From: Flammula alnicola
Taxonomy: Eukaryota; Basidiomycota; Agaricomycetes; Agaricales; Strophariaceae
Length of the DNA stretch: 64,000 nt
Assembly: GCA_015499995.1 (NCBI GenBank)
Contig: JADNRV010000214.1
Location: forward strand, 1 to 64,000
Direction: 5' to 3'
The position numbers and the translations under genes are program-made. The notes under the pieces were generated by a model that was given only the letters and a program-made list of their open reading frames with translations, was not told where the DNA came from and made no database searches. Shown in pieces: positions 12,494 through 23,699 of this stretch (its first letter is position 1; each line of letters opens with the position of its first letter).

Positions 12494-13908
12494 TCACTCA
12501 TCGATATATTTTTGGCGTGCAGAAAACTGCTTCTGTGAGCTCTGGCGGCGCAAACACCACAAGAGGTACAGGGAGCTCAGCAAACCCAGGAATGCAAGAA
12601 CCGAGGAAATGGTCAAGCCTGCAATGAAAGCGGGCGGAATGGTCCTGCATGGAAAACTTTAACGGACGCCGACCCTAGAATTAATCGACTTACTGCGAAG
12701 GCGATCCAATAGTTAGAGGAGCCTGAACGTCGAATGATTTTGGACTTCATTCCTTGACGTGAGTCCGTGTCCGATTTTTAGAAGGCAGAGATTGAGCTGA
12801 CCTTTCAGCTCCTAAAGAAGGAACGGAGTACAAATTGGCGAAATCGACGGCGAACTGTCCCATGGTTCCATTTGTGGGAAGAAATTTGATTCGCAGCGTA
12901 TGAGTTCCACGCCCAAGATTCGATGCGTAGTACAAGACTTGATGAGGTCTCGAACTAGCCTTTTGGGCAGAAAACTGACGAAAAGGACCACCGTCCACAG
13001 ATGCCAAATAGGCGGGAGTGCTAGCAGGAGTGACGAGGCCGTACAACAGGATGAGGTCGCCTGCGATGTTCACGTTTGAGTGTGTGTGTTTAAGCCATTA
13101 AAGAAACTTATACCCTGTCGGCACAGACAAAAAATGGTCATTAATAGCATCGCAGAATGGAAATGAAAATCTTACTTGGAATTTGTACTCTACGGTGGCA
13201 GATGGATCGGTTGTGACACTGAAGTATATCGATTGAGAGATCAGACAAGGGAGAAACAAGACCAATAACTCACGTTCCAGTGCTCCCAGAGAACGTCCCC
13301 GGCCTCGATGTCTGCTGCCAGGATGAACGAGGAAAATAAGTAAATGCTGGGTCGTTGTCCTGGAAAGTGGTAATAACAAGGGGCTCGCTCTGTTTCCCGA
13401 TGTTTCCCTCGAAAGAGATCTGTCAAATGCATCGATACCATTATTTTCTTGAGCTGAAGACAGCCAGCAGAAATCACCTACATAATCGACATCGAGCGTT
13501 GTGTTACCAACGTTTGTCAGAGTAACTTTGTGGAAGCCGTCTTGTAAAGTTGCGTTGAACAATGTCTGATTGAAGAGCGCGACATTGGAGTTCGCATTGA
13601 AGGTCGGGAAAATATGCCCGTCGACCGTGACCTTGTAAAGTCCATGGTCAGGACGTTTGGCTCCGTATATGCCGATGTATGTCCCGTTGAACTGGAAATC
13701 CATCGTCGCACCCGGCGTCTGGGTGACGGTGTAAGTCGCCTGCGAGTACCTAAAAGCAGTGGGTAAGTAAGCTTATGGACTTGAAATCATCGTCATCACA
13801 GACATACTGGTCGAGAGCCGCATCAGTCTCAGAAAACCCACCATTCCAACCGGTGGAGAAGACAAGAGGAGGGCAGGTATCTTTGAGAACTTGGACGAAT
13901 CTGGGCAT
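12494..13908 (-). CDS. single-pass membrane protein with two beta-rich ectodomain modules, short tail (paralogue 3)
   Basis: Exons (5' to 3'): 13908-13808, 13749-13482, 13419-13274, 13218-13176, 13114 (one nucleotide), 13060-12802, 12744-12694, 12644-12494; 1020 nt, 339 aa. Module one carries YSQATYTVTQTPGATMDFQF and GIYGAKRPDHG. Module two carries VEYKFQGDLILLYG. The transmembrane helix lies around residues 293-316 (AFIAGLTISSVLAFLGLLSS), followed by CLRRQ and only about 17 residues of cytoplasm. It therefore lacks the PPEY-RDP tail of the other two paralogues and may have lost signalling while keeping ligand binding (inference). The 43-nt exon 4 is the same size as in both paralogues. Confidence 0.83.
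13114..13114 (-). other. one-nucleotide exon (G) in paralogue 3
   Basis: Minus strand: intron 13175-13115 (gtaaga...cgacag), a single G, then intron 13113-13061 (gtataag...cgcag, 53 nt). This joins TTC CAA to G|GC GAC CTC (F-Q-G-D-L). Any other use of these splice sites breaks the frame. Confidence 0.78.
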
Positions 13909-14349
13909 TGCTGGTAGGCTGTAGGGTAGATACCACTTGAATCGTGCAGGAATTTATCGACGAGTGCCTTTTAATTATCGAGGTAGCCCTGAGTTCGATA
14001 GATATCCGACATCGCGTCAGCGAAACATATCAGTCATACTATAGGCGCACGAATAGCATGATCGCCATAGGATTATGATGAAATCCTCTGGAGCAGGTGT
14101 GTATCCGCGGTCATCATGGACCAGCACCATCGCGGACCCAATGTCAAGGGCTGTCCTTTGAGTGATTTAGATGTTTACTCACTAGCAACCGGACGTCTTG
14201 CCTGTTTTGATTATAAATGCTGAATACGAGGCATGGATATCAGCCAGAGCGGGGTTAAAACGTTACAGGCTCGAATGCAATCACTCGGAAAACGAAATTT
14301 GCAAGGAGTGAATGGTTACTCAGTTCTAAGACACGTGCATTGCTGAAGC
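13909..14349. other. intergenic region
   Basis: 440 nt between the start of paralogue 3 and the stop of THI6, both on the minus strand. It must hold the promoter of paralogue 3 and the 3' end of THI6. I see no other feature. Confidence 0.4.
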
Positions 14350-16511
14350 CTACTTGACGGTAATTCTGGATAGCTGCTGAACCTGTTCAGGCGCGAGTTC
14401 CCAGAGGACGTCGATTAACCCCGGCAGGAATGTGCCAGGTCCCCTCACGTCATCCCTTTTGACTGCCAGCTCCGTGCCGACAGTCAGTGCAAGTACCCTG
14501 GGAAATCAAGGAGTTGCATGTTCATTTCAGGTGATACAGACTCGTTGATGCGCCGCGAAGAACCACTTACCCTGCGATGGCAGCAGTGAACATGTCACCT
14601 CGGAACAAACTTCCGTTATCTTTCAGCTGGCCAGCTTGCGCCACCTGCGACGCCGTAGCGCAGAAACTAGCGATAATACTGCCTAGCATACACCCAGAGC
14701 CAGTGATACGGCCCAGAACTTCGTCGCCGTTCTGGAGCGCCACCACACAGACTCCGTCGGAGATGTAGTCAGTTGGACCTGTGAGGACAATAACGCATCC
14801 TAAAGGGTGTGTTAGCCACTATATGAGGGTTAGAAATAAAGCCACGGAATTACTTTCTCGTCTGGCGAGGTTTCTCACAAAACTCTCTGGATCTTTGAAT
14901 CCTGAGCCCACGCTATCGACGCCCTTGGATTCAACCTGCCGATCCATGGTATATAAACGTCTGCATAATGAAAGAACTCTGGAAATTTTACCTCGGTCGT
15001 GCCTGCGAGCGTTGCGAGTTCTCCGGCATTGCCTTTTATAACACTTGCCTGCCATGTGTCAAGGAGCGCTGTAAAGTGATCGTCAACGTCGGGATAAGCG
15101 AGATATATTTTCGTGCTTACTTCTCACGCTTTCCTTTCTGAATGTACTTGCGCCCATTCCAACAGGATCAAAGACCACGGGTTTCCGGAATTTATTTGCA
15201 AAAGCCCCTATCAGGTTCTCCTTTGAAAAGAGAGGTAGGACCAATATTGGATATGCGCACCTGCCGTCACCATTCCCTCGAAGTTCTCTGCCCTCATAGT
15301 ACCGATATTAACCAAGAGCGCGCCCGCAATGCGCGTCATATCCTCCATTTCTACAAGCTCAGTAGCCATGATCGGGCTCGCTCCCACTGCCAGAGTGACA
15401 TTGGCAGACTGAGTTGCGACCACTGTATTCGTGATCTATCGTCTAGTAAATGAGGGTTCGCTGTTTCGAGGAGTGCCCAGCGTCGTAGACGTACCTGGTG
15501 AACAAGAGGATTGCGGTTTCTTATCTCTTTCATCAGCTGAATCACACCATCCATAATCGAATCAGAGGTAAGTGGAGCCGGGGTAGAATGCCCAAGGTGG
15601 ACATCGAGGCCTAAAGGATGAACAGAATAGTTCTGCCGGAACTGCGACAGAATTGTCTGAAGTTTTTCAGCGGCGATTCGGGGCTCAGGCGACGCGACAA
15701 TGTCTGATACAACGGCAATACCGTCCAGTACACGATTCGATGTTGATGTTGTTCCATGATAAGTGCGAAGAAGATTCGTAGACTTGATGCCACCTAACGT
15801 TGCGACATTAATAAGAAAAATTGCTTCGTGAAGTATGCAGACTGGCACGTACCGATGGCAACAGCTTTAATATCCGTACCAACCAATTCCTCGAGCATAG
15901 GTCCAACGCCTCTAATGCCAATGATTGGGTTGGTTAACTTCTTCGTCTGAGTGCCCCATACTGCGCCTATACCAACATAGTCAACCCCAAGACGAACCGC
16001 TTCTTTGACGTGGGCCACGGTATTGCAGCTCAACCCGATGATCGATCCTGGAGGAAGCAGTTTACGAGCCTGCTCGACAGACATGTCTGTTTGTCCAAGA
16101 TGGACGCCATCAGCGTTGATGGCAAGAGCGACATCGATACGGTCATTGATGAGGAGTGGAATATTATATTTGTCGCATATGGCTTTGGATAGTTTTGCCA
16201 AGTGAATGAACTAGACATATCTCGTCAGCGTTAAAAGACAAAGATGGTTGAGAACTTACCTCTTGCGTCTCCAGTTCCTTCTCTCGTATTTGCACAAGTG
16301 TGACTCCACCTTGAATCGACTGCGAAAAAGTCAAGATTGGGTAATATTCAGGGCAGCAAGAAGGGCCTTACCTCTTCCAAAGAAGCTAAATATTCCTGAA
16401 TATCCGAAATCAGGTATGGAAGTGGCGCGTTGAATCGTTATCAAGTACTTTGTTAGGGGGCAGTAAATTTCGTCCTGTAACGAGGTACAAGGAATAATCG
16501 ATGGTTCGCAT
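14350..16511 (-). CDS. THI6: thiamine biosynthetic bifunctional enzyme: thiamine-phosphate synthase + hydroxyethylthiazole kinase
   Basis: Exons (5' to 3'): 16511-16449, 16395-16372, 16319-16260, 16210-15853, 15793-15495, 15435-15261, 15207-15121, 15068-14992, 14935-14854, 14799-14571, 14497-14350; 1602 nt, 533 aa, the usual size for fungal THI6. Residues 1-170 are the thiamine-phosphate synthase barrel: DYSLYLVTGRNLLPP, GGVTLVQIREK, LLINDRIDVALA, GADGVHLGQ-like NADGVHLGQ, DYVGIGAVWGT-QTKK. After a linker, the C-terminal half is hydroxyethylthiazole kinase: NPLVHQITNTVVATQSAN, ALLVNIGT, KPVVFDPVGMGAS, VIKGNAGELATLAG, and the catalytic GSGCMLGS. The enzyme joins the pyrimidine and thiazole phosphates into thiamine phosphate and salvages thiazole. 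All splice phases agree and there is no lesion. Confidence 0.95.
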
Positions 16512-16799
16512 TTAGGGTTCTAGCTTCAAGCAGTCGATATAGCAGTTGTAGTTGTTCTGTATATGAATCTCCGGTTTAGTTTCGATATCAGAAACTCGGA
16601 GGGTAAGCCAACGACACTTACTGACTTCGAGGAAGGAAAGGAAAGAAGGAACGATTCGGATATTCAGGTCGGGTGACTCGGGCCGGCCGGCAATCCGCAA
16701 ACCGGAAATATTAACGACTCATGTCATCATGTCATCACGACCACCTACTACTACTAGTAGTAGTACTAGTACATACATATGCAACTACATACAACACTT
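16512..16799. other. divergent promoter of THI6 and the relic kinase
   Basis: A short spacer upstream of THI6. A tandem ctactactagtagtagtact microsatellite lies at about 16745-16765. I could not identify a thiamine riboswitch core here; fungal THI6 is usually not riboswitch-controlled. Confidence 0.35.
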
Positions 16800-17640
16800 C
16801 TCTGGTATACCTTCAAGCTGCGCAGGACGACCTCGAGGAAGAGTGTGCGACACTCAGTCCATGGGAGAAAATCTGGGTAGATAATCAGCCATTTCTCTTG
16901 TCCTGTGTTGGTCCTGTGGGTATCGTCTGGGACCAATATATCATGGTGCAGCCTGCCAGTGTTATTCTAAAGAAATTTGATATCAGGTCGGCTGAGATAG
17001 CCATAGCGTCCCAATTCTCGAGTGATTATGTTTCCAGATAACAAATATATGGCCATCCTGTTGATGCTAGCTCTTCTTGAATTTAATTTGCTACCATTCC
17101 GCCGCGTTGCAGAAGGATTCTTGTTAACGCAAACTTGAAAGACGATGACAATCAGCGCACCTCCAGAAACTGCTCTATCGCTTCACTGACTTCAATAGGG
17201 ACGCGTCCTCCCGAACTGTTTGCAACTGTTCCTTATAACCCTTTCAAAGTAGATATTCATCAGCTTGGGACCGCTATGTTACAACTGAGGTGAGATGATA
17301 CACTTGTGAACTGTCTTTATATTTACAAATCTTTTCAGGATTATGAAGGTTTAGATCTGTTTCGGCCACTGGGTAACTTCATGGCGACTGCAGACCCTAA
17401 TCTACGTCTAATTGCGGCAGACGCTTTGTATAAATTCAAGGAGATAATGTCTGCGTTGTCTAAATCGGATCTGAGATCTGAAGGCTCGCGTATGGAAGCA
17501 TCACTTTCCTCCACTCCGCTGGGAACAACATTTTGCCACCGCGTTTTGTGGTTGGAATCCGACACGCTGATGAATGGCATTTGCTTTCCGGCTGCTTACA
17601 TTTTATACATCCCCGATTCCCCGTAAATTAAAATTAAAAT
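16800..17640 (+). pseudogene. relic protein kinase, cassette copy 1
   Basis: Broken pieces of an Agaricomycete-type protein kinase gene can be read in order: an N-terminal segment (TLSPWEKIWVDNQPFLLSC then GYRLGPIYHGAACQC), a middle segment at about 17050-17110 (MAILLMLALLEFNLLPFR), and the C-lobe at about 17205-17630 (VPYNPFKVDIHQLGT; YEGLDLFRPLGNF; PNLRLIAADALYKFKEIM). Frameshifts and stops separate them. The HRD and DFG regions are missing altogether: the sequence jumps from an inverted 74-nt segment (17116-17189) to the region after DFG. Copy 2 at 23.7-24.9 kb still contains the missing part. It lies tail to tail with the live kinase-like gene on the other strand. Confidence 0.75.
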
Positions 17641-17793
17641 CAACTCCGACAGCCGTTGGAACCTCAAATATTAATGACAATGTCTGGATCCCCAGGTAGA
17701 ATAGGATAAATATAAATAGCTAATGAATGAAGCCTAAGTAGGATGTACTGTATGTACAGGATATAAACAAAATATTATACGAACTTAAGTACT

Positions 17794-20003
17794 TTAAGTT
17801 GAATAGTAACTGTCGGTGTCGCCCTTGGCATCGAGGATGTGTTTCATACAAAGAAGTTCGCGGCCTAGGGCATTTGGAGAAGCTCCCAATTCTGCCCGGT
17901 CGAAATCAATGATGAAAACTTCGTTGTCGGCATTCACTAGAATGTTGTCCGAGCGTATATCTTTGTGGCGGACGCCAGCGCCATGAATGCTTTTCATAGC
18001 CCGTGCCAAGGCTTTGCTAGACGATAACAAAGATTGTCAGAATGGAATACACCGACAAAACATTTTCCTACCGTTCTGTTTCAGAAGTGTGGACCACCTC
18101 TGAATTTCCTGTGCGCGCGAATTCACGGCGTGTAAGCGTCACGCCTCCATCGTCCATGATGAGCGCGAGAGCACCCGATTCTATATCTTCGAAAAGGCCG
18201 TAGACGCAAAGGATTCCTTCCACGCAGCCAGCTGACGCTAGATGCTGGTATATGGAGAATTCGTGGCGCAACTTGTTTCGTGCATCTTCATCCATCGAAA
18301 AGACGAACTTCACGACTAGTGTATGAGAAAATGTCCTGCCAGATTCGAGTTCAATGACTGCTGAGCCCCGGTGAGCGACACCGATCGCACCATATCCCAT
18401 CGGTTCCGAAAGAGTGAGCGAAATGTATTGAGACGGAGAATAAGTCATTTTTCGATTGGGGATTTCGAACGGCAGATCATTGAATCCTGGAGCGCATGAA
18501 GGTTCCAGTCGAATGAACGATGAAGGAGCTGGAGATTGATAGGCCCCATAACGAAGATTCATTAACGCTAAGTTGCGGGTGCTCAACGCAGCTCGGACCT
18601 TTCAACAACAAAAATGAGTGATTTTAGAATTGCTGAGGACAAGTGGCCCTACCTTATTAAGATTCGCGAGAGTGTTCTGGTTGCCTTGAGCCTTAGGGTT
18701 TGTAAGTGGCTTCGGAGGAATCCCAGAGATGCCACCGTCCAGTCTTGGTCGTTTGGACCTCGTTTCTTCCGAGTTCTCCAGGACTTCCGTTGATCGCTTA
18801 GTACCGGTAGCCGTGTCTTGTGATTTGCTCTGTGTAGCTTGAAATTGTTTCTGTCGTTCCAAAACATCCGCGATAACGGCAGCGTGAAGACCAATATGAA
18901 GTTTACCGTAGGCTGGATTTTGGCAGGTTGTAGGGTTTATGAGATCAGAAAGGAAGAGGGTCTGCGATCTGCGATGGCGGATACCAATCCTTTCGTAGTT
19001 CCCGCAATTGAAGACGATGAAGGTGGCGTCGTTGACCGCAGCTTGAGTCCAGGCCTTTGATTACAAAGAGTTAGAAGAAAGAAGCCAGTAGACGAACATT
19101 GCTCACATGTTGCAGATAATGAGCGGAGTCGATGCGATATGGCCTTTTGTTTTTGGTATACTGTGAAGGTCTGGAAGGAATAACTCCAGCCGAGCTAGTT
19201 CGCGCAGAATGCTTATCCTGTGCTATGCGCGTTCTTGGATGTTTTTTCAGCAACTTTGCTAGAAATCCACTTTTGGCATCCACCGGATGGGACAGAGGAA
19301 CGACCTTCGGGTGTCCTACAGTCCGAGACTTTTCCCATTTAAAATTCCCAGCATTCCGCATGGTCTTCAGCACATTCTGCCCTGATGATGTCATGACGTA
19401 AAATTCCCAAGTCGCGAGTTCGGGAGATCGCATTGCCAGGTCGCGTAGCCTGTCTACGTCTGCATCAGTGAGATGCTCCTGGAGTTCATCCATAGCAAGG
19501 TCATACGGCCTGTAGTGTCTACGACGTACGCACAGGGATGCTTCTGTCATAAACAGCTGGGTTCGATCGCGAACGACGTTGAAGTCAAAAAGGGAATCCC
19601 ATTCTCGATAATAAGGATGGAAGTAGAGTTTGGAGACAATGCTATGCAGATATTCCCCAGCATTCTCTTTGTAGCGGTTAGCCACGTCCCAGGAATCGCG
19701 AAAAAGGTGAATGGTGTCGTTATTAGGAGGAAGACATCCTTCTTGAGGGTTGAAAGTACCACCACCTGCCACAAATGATGTGATTTCTTCTTCGCAAACC
19801 TCGGATAACAGTTGAACAATGCAAGGCATATATTCAACACGCTTCAAGATCAAATTAGAGTCTAGGTGCCGGTCGTAGAAGGAGATGGGATATGTAGGAT
19901 CCAGGTATTGCAGGAAACCCGGCCTGAGGTCGAGTGATCGGCTCATATTGAAGCCCAAGATGTCTTCCAACACATCTTCGGAATGGTCACTGTTTTCCGA
20001 CAT
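17794..20003 (-). CDS. kinase-like protein with degenerate nuclease-like N-terminal domain (gene A, copy 1)
   Basis: Exons (5' to 3'): 20003-19107, 19054-18653, 18598-18072, 18016-17794; 2049 nt, 682 aa. I chose the start M-S-E-N because copy 2 begins at the matching M-S-E. Residues 1-300 match in order the nuclease-like domain of gene B (SFYDRHLDSNLILK aligns with FYDLHLHESLQLKK), but the E-x-K position reads WEFY, so the lysine is gone. A conserved linker (DATFIVFNCGNYERIG-RHR-SQTL) follows. Residues about 455-682 form a kinase fold: glycine loop MGYGAIG, VVK lysine, HEFSIY glutamate, catalytic HKD-IRSDN (626-633) and DFD (646-648) in place of DFG. It therefore looks catalytically competent. 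Basic stretches (KNKRP; RSKRPR) suggest nuclear entry. It lies about 300 nt downstream of gene B on the same strand. Confidence 0.85.
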
Positions 20004-20318
20004 GATAGTGGGGTGGAAAGAACGTAGTCGCGTCGAGGGGGAAAGTAAACCTCGATAGATGATGCAAACATTGAAGAGACGCACACAGACCTTGGTTCAA
20101 TGGTTGAACGAAAATAAAATTATAAAAGGAACAAACCAGCGTTCTATCACGTGATTTATAAGTATAGCCGGGCCGACCGGCGTAACTTCAATGTAACGGC
20201 CAGAAGCTGCAGTACATTTTGAAGGATAAGTATATCAGTTTACATGCTACGTATACCTCAGTTGACCCCCCGTATTATTTAAATGGGATGGAATTTGTAA
20301 AACAGCCGCTAGGCAAAT

Positions 20319-22779
20319 TCAAAGACGGTCAGAAAGCACAAATCTTAACGCATTCATATCCCTTTCCTGCCGTCTCTCAATTGCATGTCTATCCTGTTCT
20401 TCGTCCTGTAGGCTCTCCAGGTCTGCCAGACTAATGAAGGTGACTTTGTCCTTTTTCTTGTTGAAAAGGACATGTTCCAAGTCAAGACCGTTGTGCAAGT
20501 AGTTGCCACCGTGAATCGAACTTGATAAGCTGCGTTTTATGATATCCCTATAGGCATTGGACGTAAGAATTCCATAGCACATTCGAGAACATTGGGATAA
20601 CATACCAATATTGTCTTTTCACTATCTCAAACTTCTTGTCGGCCACTAATTTGGAAAGCGGAACGCCTCCATCTCCCATGAGGAGCACCTCAAAGCCAAT
20701 GGCAGGATCCTCATGCGCGAATAAACCGTAAACGGGAACAAGACTTGGAAGTTCCTCTTCCCAGAGTTGAGAATACACCCCGTATTCCTTTTGCAAGCGT
20801 TCTTTTCTGCTTTTATTTCTAGCAAGCTTAAGAACTAGACCACGAGAATGCACTGTCTTTATTGGCCCATTGATTCTCGTCAGCGATGCACGGTAGGCGG
20901 CTCCAGACAAATGTTCCAGGTTGCCTATCTGCAGTTGTATTCCTGTAGCGAGCTTTTCCTCGAGTTTGACGTCCGAACTGCCTCCGACAAGTGGCTGTAT
21001 TGGATAACTTGAAGGGGGAACTTTACGACGGAACGAATGCGCAATGTCGCCAGATAAAATATAGTGAGGAAGAAGTACGGCGAGATGGCTAGCAGAGCGT
21101 AATTGATCGATAAGTTCCTTATTAATTTCGTTTACGCCGTTAGCAAGTAAGTTTCGCAGGAAAGGCTGTGAACTGACCTCATTCGAGTTGATCAATTGTT
21201 GCTTTCTCAAGACCCTAGCGGAGTCTGCCCCTTCTGCCTCCCTTTCGTTATTGGAGTCTTCTTTACCTTTAACACGGTTTGGGTATTTGAGAGAGTCGTA
21301 ATCATAGGATGTTTTGTAAGTGAGGAGCCAGTCGCCTTCAGGCTTTAGCAACATCTGCTTCAGTTGCCTTGCTCTATCCCGAGTATCATGGTAGGCGGCA
21401 ATTCCAAGCCCAGCGTGAATCTTGTAATGTGTAGGGTTGCTCTGCATTGAAACGTGAATCACGGGAGATATATAGAGCGTCTGGGATTCTCTATGTCGTC
21501 TTCCAATAATTTCGTAATTTCCCGCGTTTATAACGATGAAGGTGGCATCCACGCGCACAAGCTCGACCCAAACCTAAGATGCGTCTTCAGTCCACTTGAA
21601 TCAAACAGATGGAGAACATTCACTCACTTGCTGAGTAATGAAGTCTGGCTTAATTAAATCCGACAAGGCGGCCGCGAGACGAACATGCACAGTTTGGTAA
21701 TTTTGGACACCAGGGTCAGTCGGCTCGGAATCTTCCTCCAAGATATGCTCTTGATGTTCGCTCGAGGGGCCAACAGACTCTGCAATACTTTCCGTTTCTA
21801 CCGAAGAGTGGCAAGAAAGCAGAGAGAAATCAGTTACTGAAGACGTGCCAGAAACCGACGGGGCCGAATATTCAGAGTCTGCCTGTTTGCGTTTCTCTCC
21901 GATGTGCGATAAACCGTCGCTCGTCGACCACCATAGCTGCTGCGCATCGGGCCCGGTCTTCCTTCCCGTGACTGACCAAATGTGATTTGTCAAATGTTTA
22001 TCGCAAAAAAGCGAGTCTGAGCTATTTCCGCATGTCAATCGGAGACCAGTAGAGCCATGAACGGATCCACAAGTCATCCAGGTGAGCTCTCGGGTAGTAA
22101 GCCGCACGATTCCTTCCATCACTTTCAAGTCAGCCGCCTGTAGACTTTTGAATTCCCAGACAGTCAAAGTATCTAATAGATGTCCTTTAATGGCTTTGAT
22201 GTCGGCTTGTTGCTCCTCAGTCAAGGTGGGGACAATCACGTTGGGTATGAACAGGTGACCGTCCGCTAGTCCATGAGCATTCCGCATAGAGGTCGGTTCC
22301 CACTCCAAAACATTGTCCCAGTCATCCAACTCGAAAAGTAAGGTAGATGCAACGAGGTGGCAGGGATTCCCAGTACGGCGAAGAAAATCGTCGGTGATAC
22401 ATTGCTCGTTTTTGATAGGAGGACGATTCTTCGGATTCATGGCACGTCGTAGGAGAACCTGGAGTCGATTACGGCCTGAATTTCTTCGTAAAACACGTCC
22501 TTGGTTGAGCGTCATGTGCTGGTCACAAAGAGTTGACAGCGTCGGGAGGAGATCCTCGGATAACACGATTTTTTTCAGCTGCAGTGATTCGTGCAAGTGC
22601 AAATCGTAGAACTTTGGTGGCCTGGTACCCTTGGACGCGGTGTGTTCCGGGTCTTTGACATAAATGTGGGGTTTGGATTCAAGTAGCGTGTTTAAGAGAG
22701 CTTGCTGTTTCGGTAAAGAAGGCGGAAGAATGGACGATTGGCTCTTCCTGCTCCTGTCGGTGGAAGCGGGTTGAGACAT
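20319..22779 (-). CDS. nuclease-like/pseudokinase protein (gene B, copy 1)
   Basis: Exons (5' to 3'): 22779-21628, 21573-21178, 21117-20606, 20547-20319; 2289 nt, 762 aa. The start M-S-Q is shared with copy 2. Residues about 50-280 carry a putative PD-(D/E)XK nuclease pattern: WDNVLEWEPTSMRNAHGLADG, then TVWEFKSLQAADLKVM, giving an acidic D and an E-F-K triad. The linker DATFIVINAGNYEIIGRRHR-SQTL follows. The C-terminal kinase fold keeps the VLK lysine and KEYGVY glutamate, but the catalytic loop reads LHNGLDLEHVLFN where gene A has RHKDIRSDNILVN, and the DFG site reads SLA. Catalytic Asp, Asn and DFG Asp are all lost, so it is a pseudokinase. Nuclease assignment is by pattern only. Acidic, Ser-rich low complexity lies around residues 290-370. 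Confidence 0.85.
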
Positions 22780-23699
22780 TTTGCCTTCACTCTTTCCCAA
22801 TGAACTGCCAGAGAAAGAATGTAAGCCAGATAGGGAATCGACGTCGAGAAATGAGGCGCCTATGACAGATATTTATAATGCCGAACGGAATTGGCGTGGT
22901 CCATCTGAGGAACCCAGTTGCAAATTCATGCTGTCCGTCTGCGCAATGCCCAACAATAACAACAATAACAGCGAATTCCCAAATGGTTCCTGCACGACGA
23001 ATCTTCATAATAAACATACTTAGTGTAAGTAATTGACAATAGTGCGCACCAGTGTTGTTTGCTCTGAGCGTTTGCCGCTTGCGTCCGACTGATTTCGGTG
23101 TCGTTAACGTTGATCAGGTTTTTTGTTCACGCCCGTGTCGAACCTTAAAAAGGCGGATTTGGAGTGGTAGCCGTTTACATGTTGTTGTGACCCTTGACAT
23201 TAACGATGCAGATACCCAATTGCAACAGATATCCCGCCAAAGGATACAGAAAATGTCAAATAACGAAGAATTAGTTATAGGCTTTTGTTCGGTCAAGTTT
23301 CAAGTTGTTGTCACCGTCAGATTTGGCAAAACTGGTTGCCGTCGCCGCGTCGGGTGGCCAGGGTTTTCCGTCCCAGCCGCTGTCACAACCATCTGTCACG
23401 TCCGAGTCGTCGTTTCTCAAGTTCTTCATCCATATTGACGTTCAACAACGTCGCCTGACGATACGTTCCGCCGTTGTTCAAGGTAAGTCATATCATTTAT
23501 TTTTCTTTTGTTATTGCCGCTAACGATTGTTCAAAAGCTCGAACCAACACTCACGCTCCATTAATAACATAAACATTTCTATCGCTACCCGCCCCTCAAT
23601 GATTGTTTCTAAATCTTATAGCAGTGTAGGCCTTTACATTTTAAAGATTAATAGAAACTGTCTCTTCGGAAAATTTATTACAGGCTTGACCAACCGTGA
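22780..23699. other. upstream region of gene B copy 1 and junction between cassettes
   Basis: About 0.9 kb. The first 400 nt resemble the region upstream of gene B copy 2 (30175-30550) and probably contain its promoter. The part from about 23200 to 23700 has no counterpart that I can see and marks the junction of the tandem duplication. The open frames here are unrecognisable. Confidence 0.45.

Larger units (their letters stand above)
17056..23180. repeat. tandem cassette duplication, copy 1
   Basis: Direct duplication with copy 2 at about 23727-30550. Both hold the same order: relic kinase (+), nuclease-dead kinase-like gene (-), nuclease-like/pseudokinase gene (-), then a shared upstream flank (ttcctgcacgacgaatctt near 22990 and 30370). 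Edges are approximate because the copies have diverged at their ends. Confidence 0.8.
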
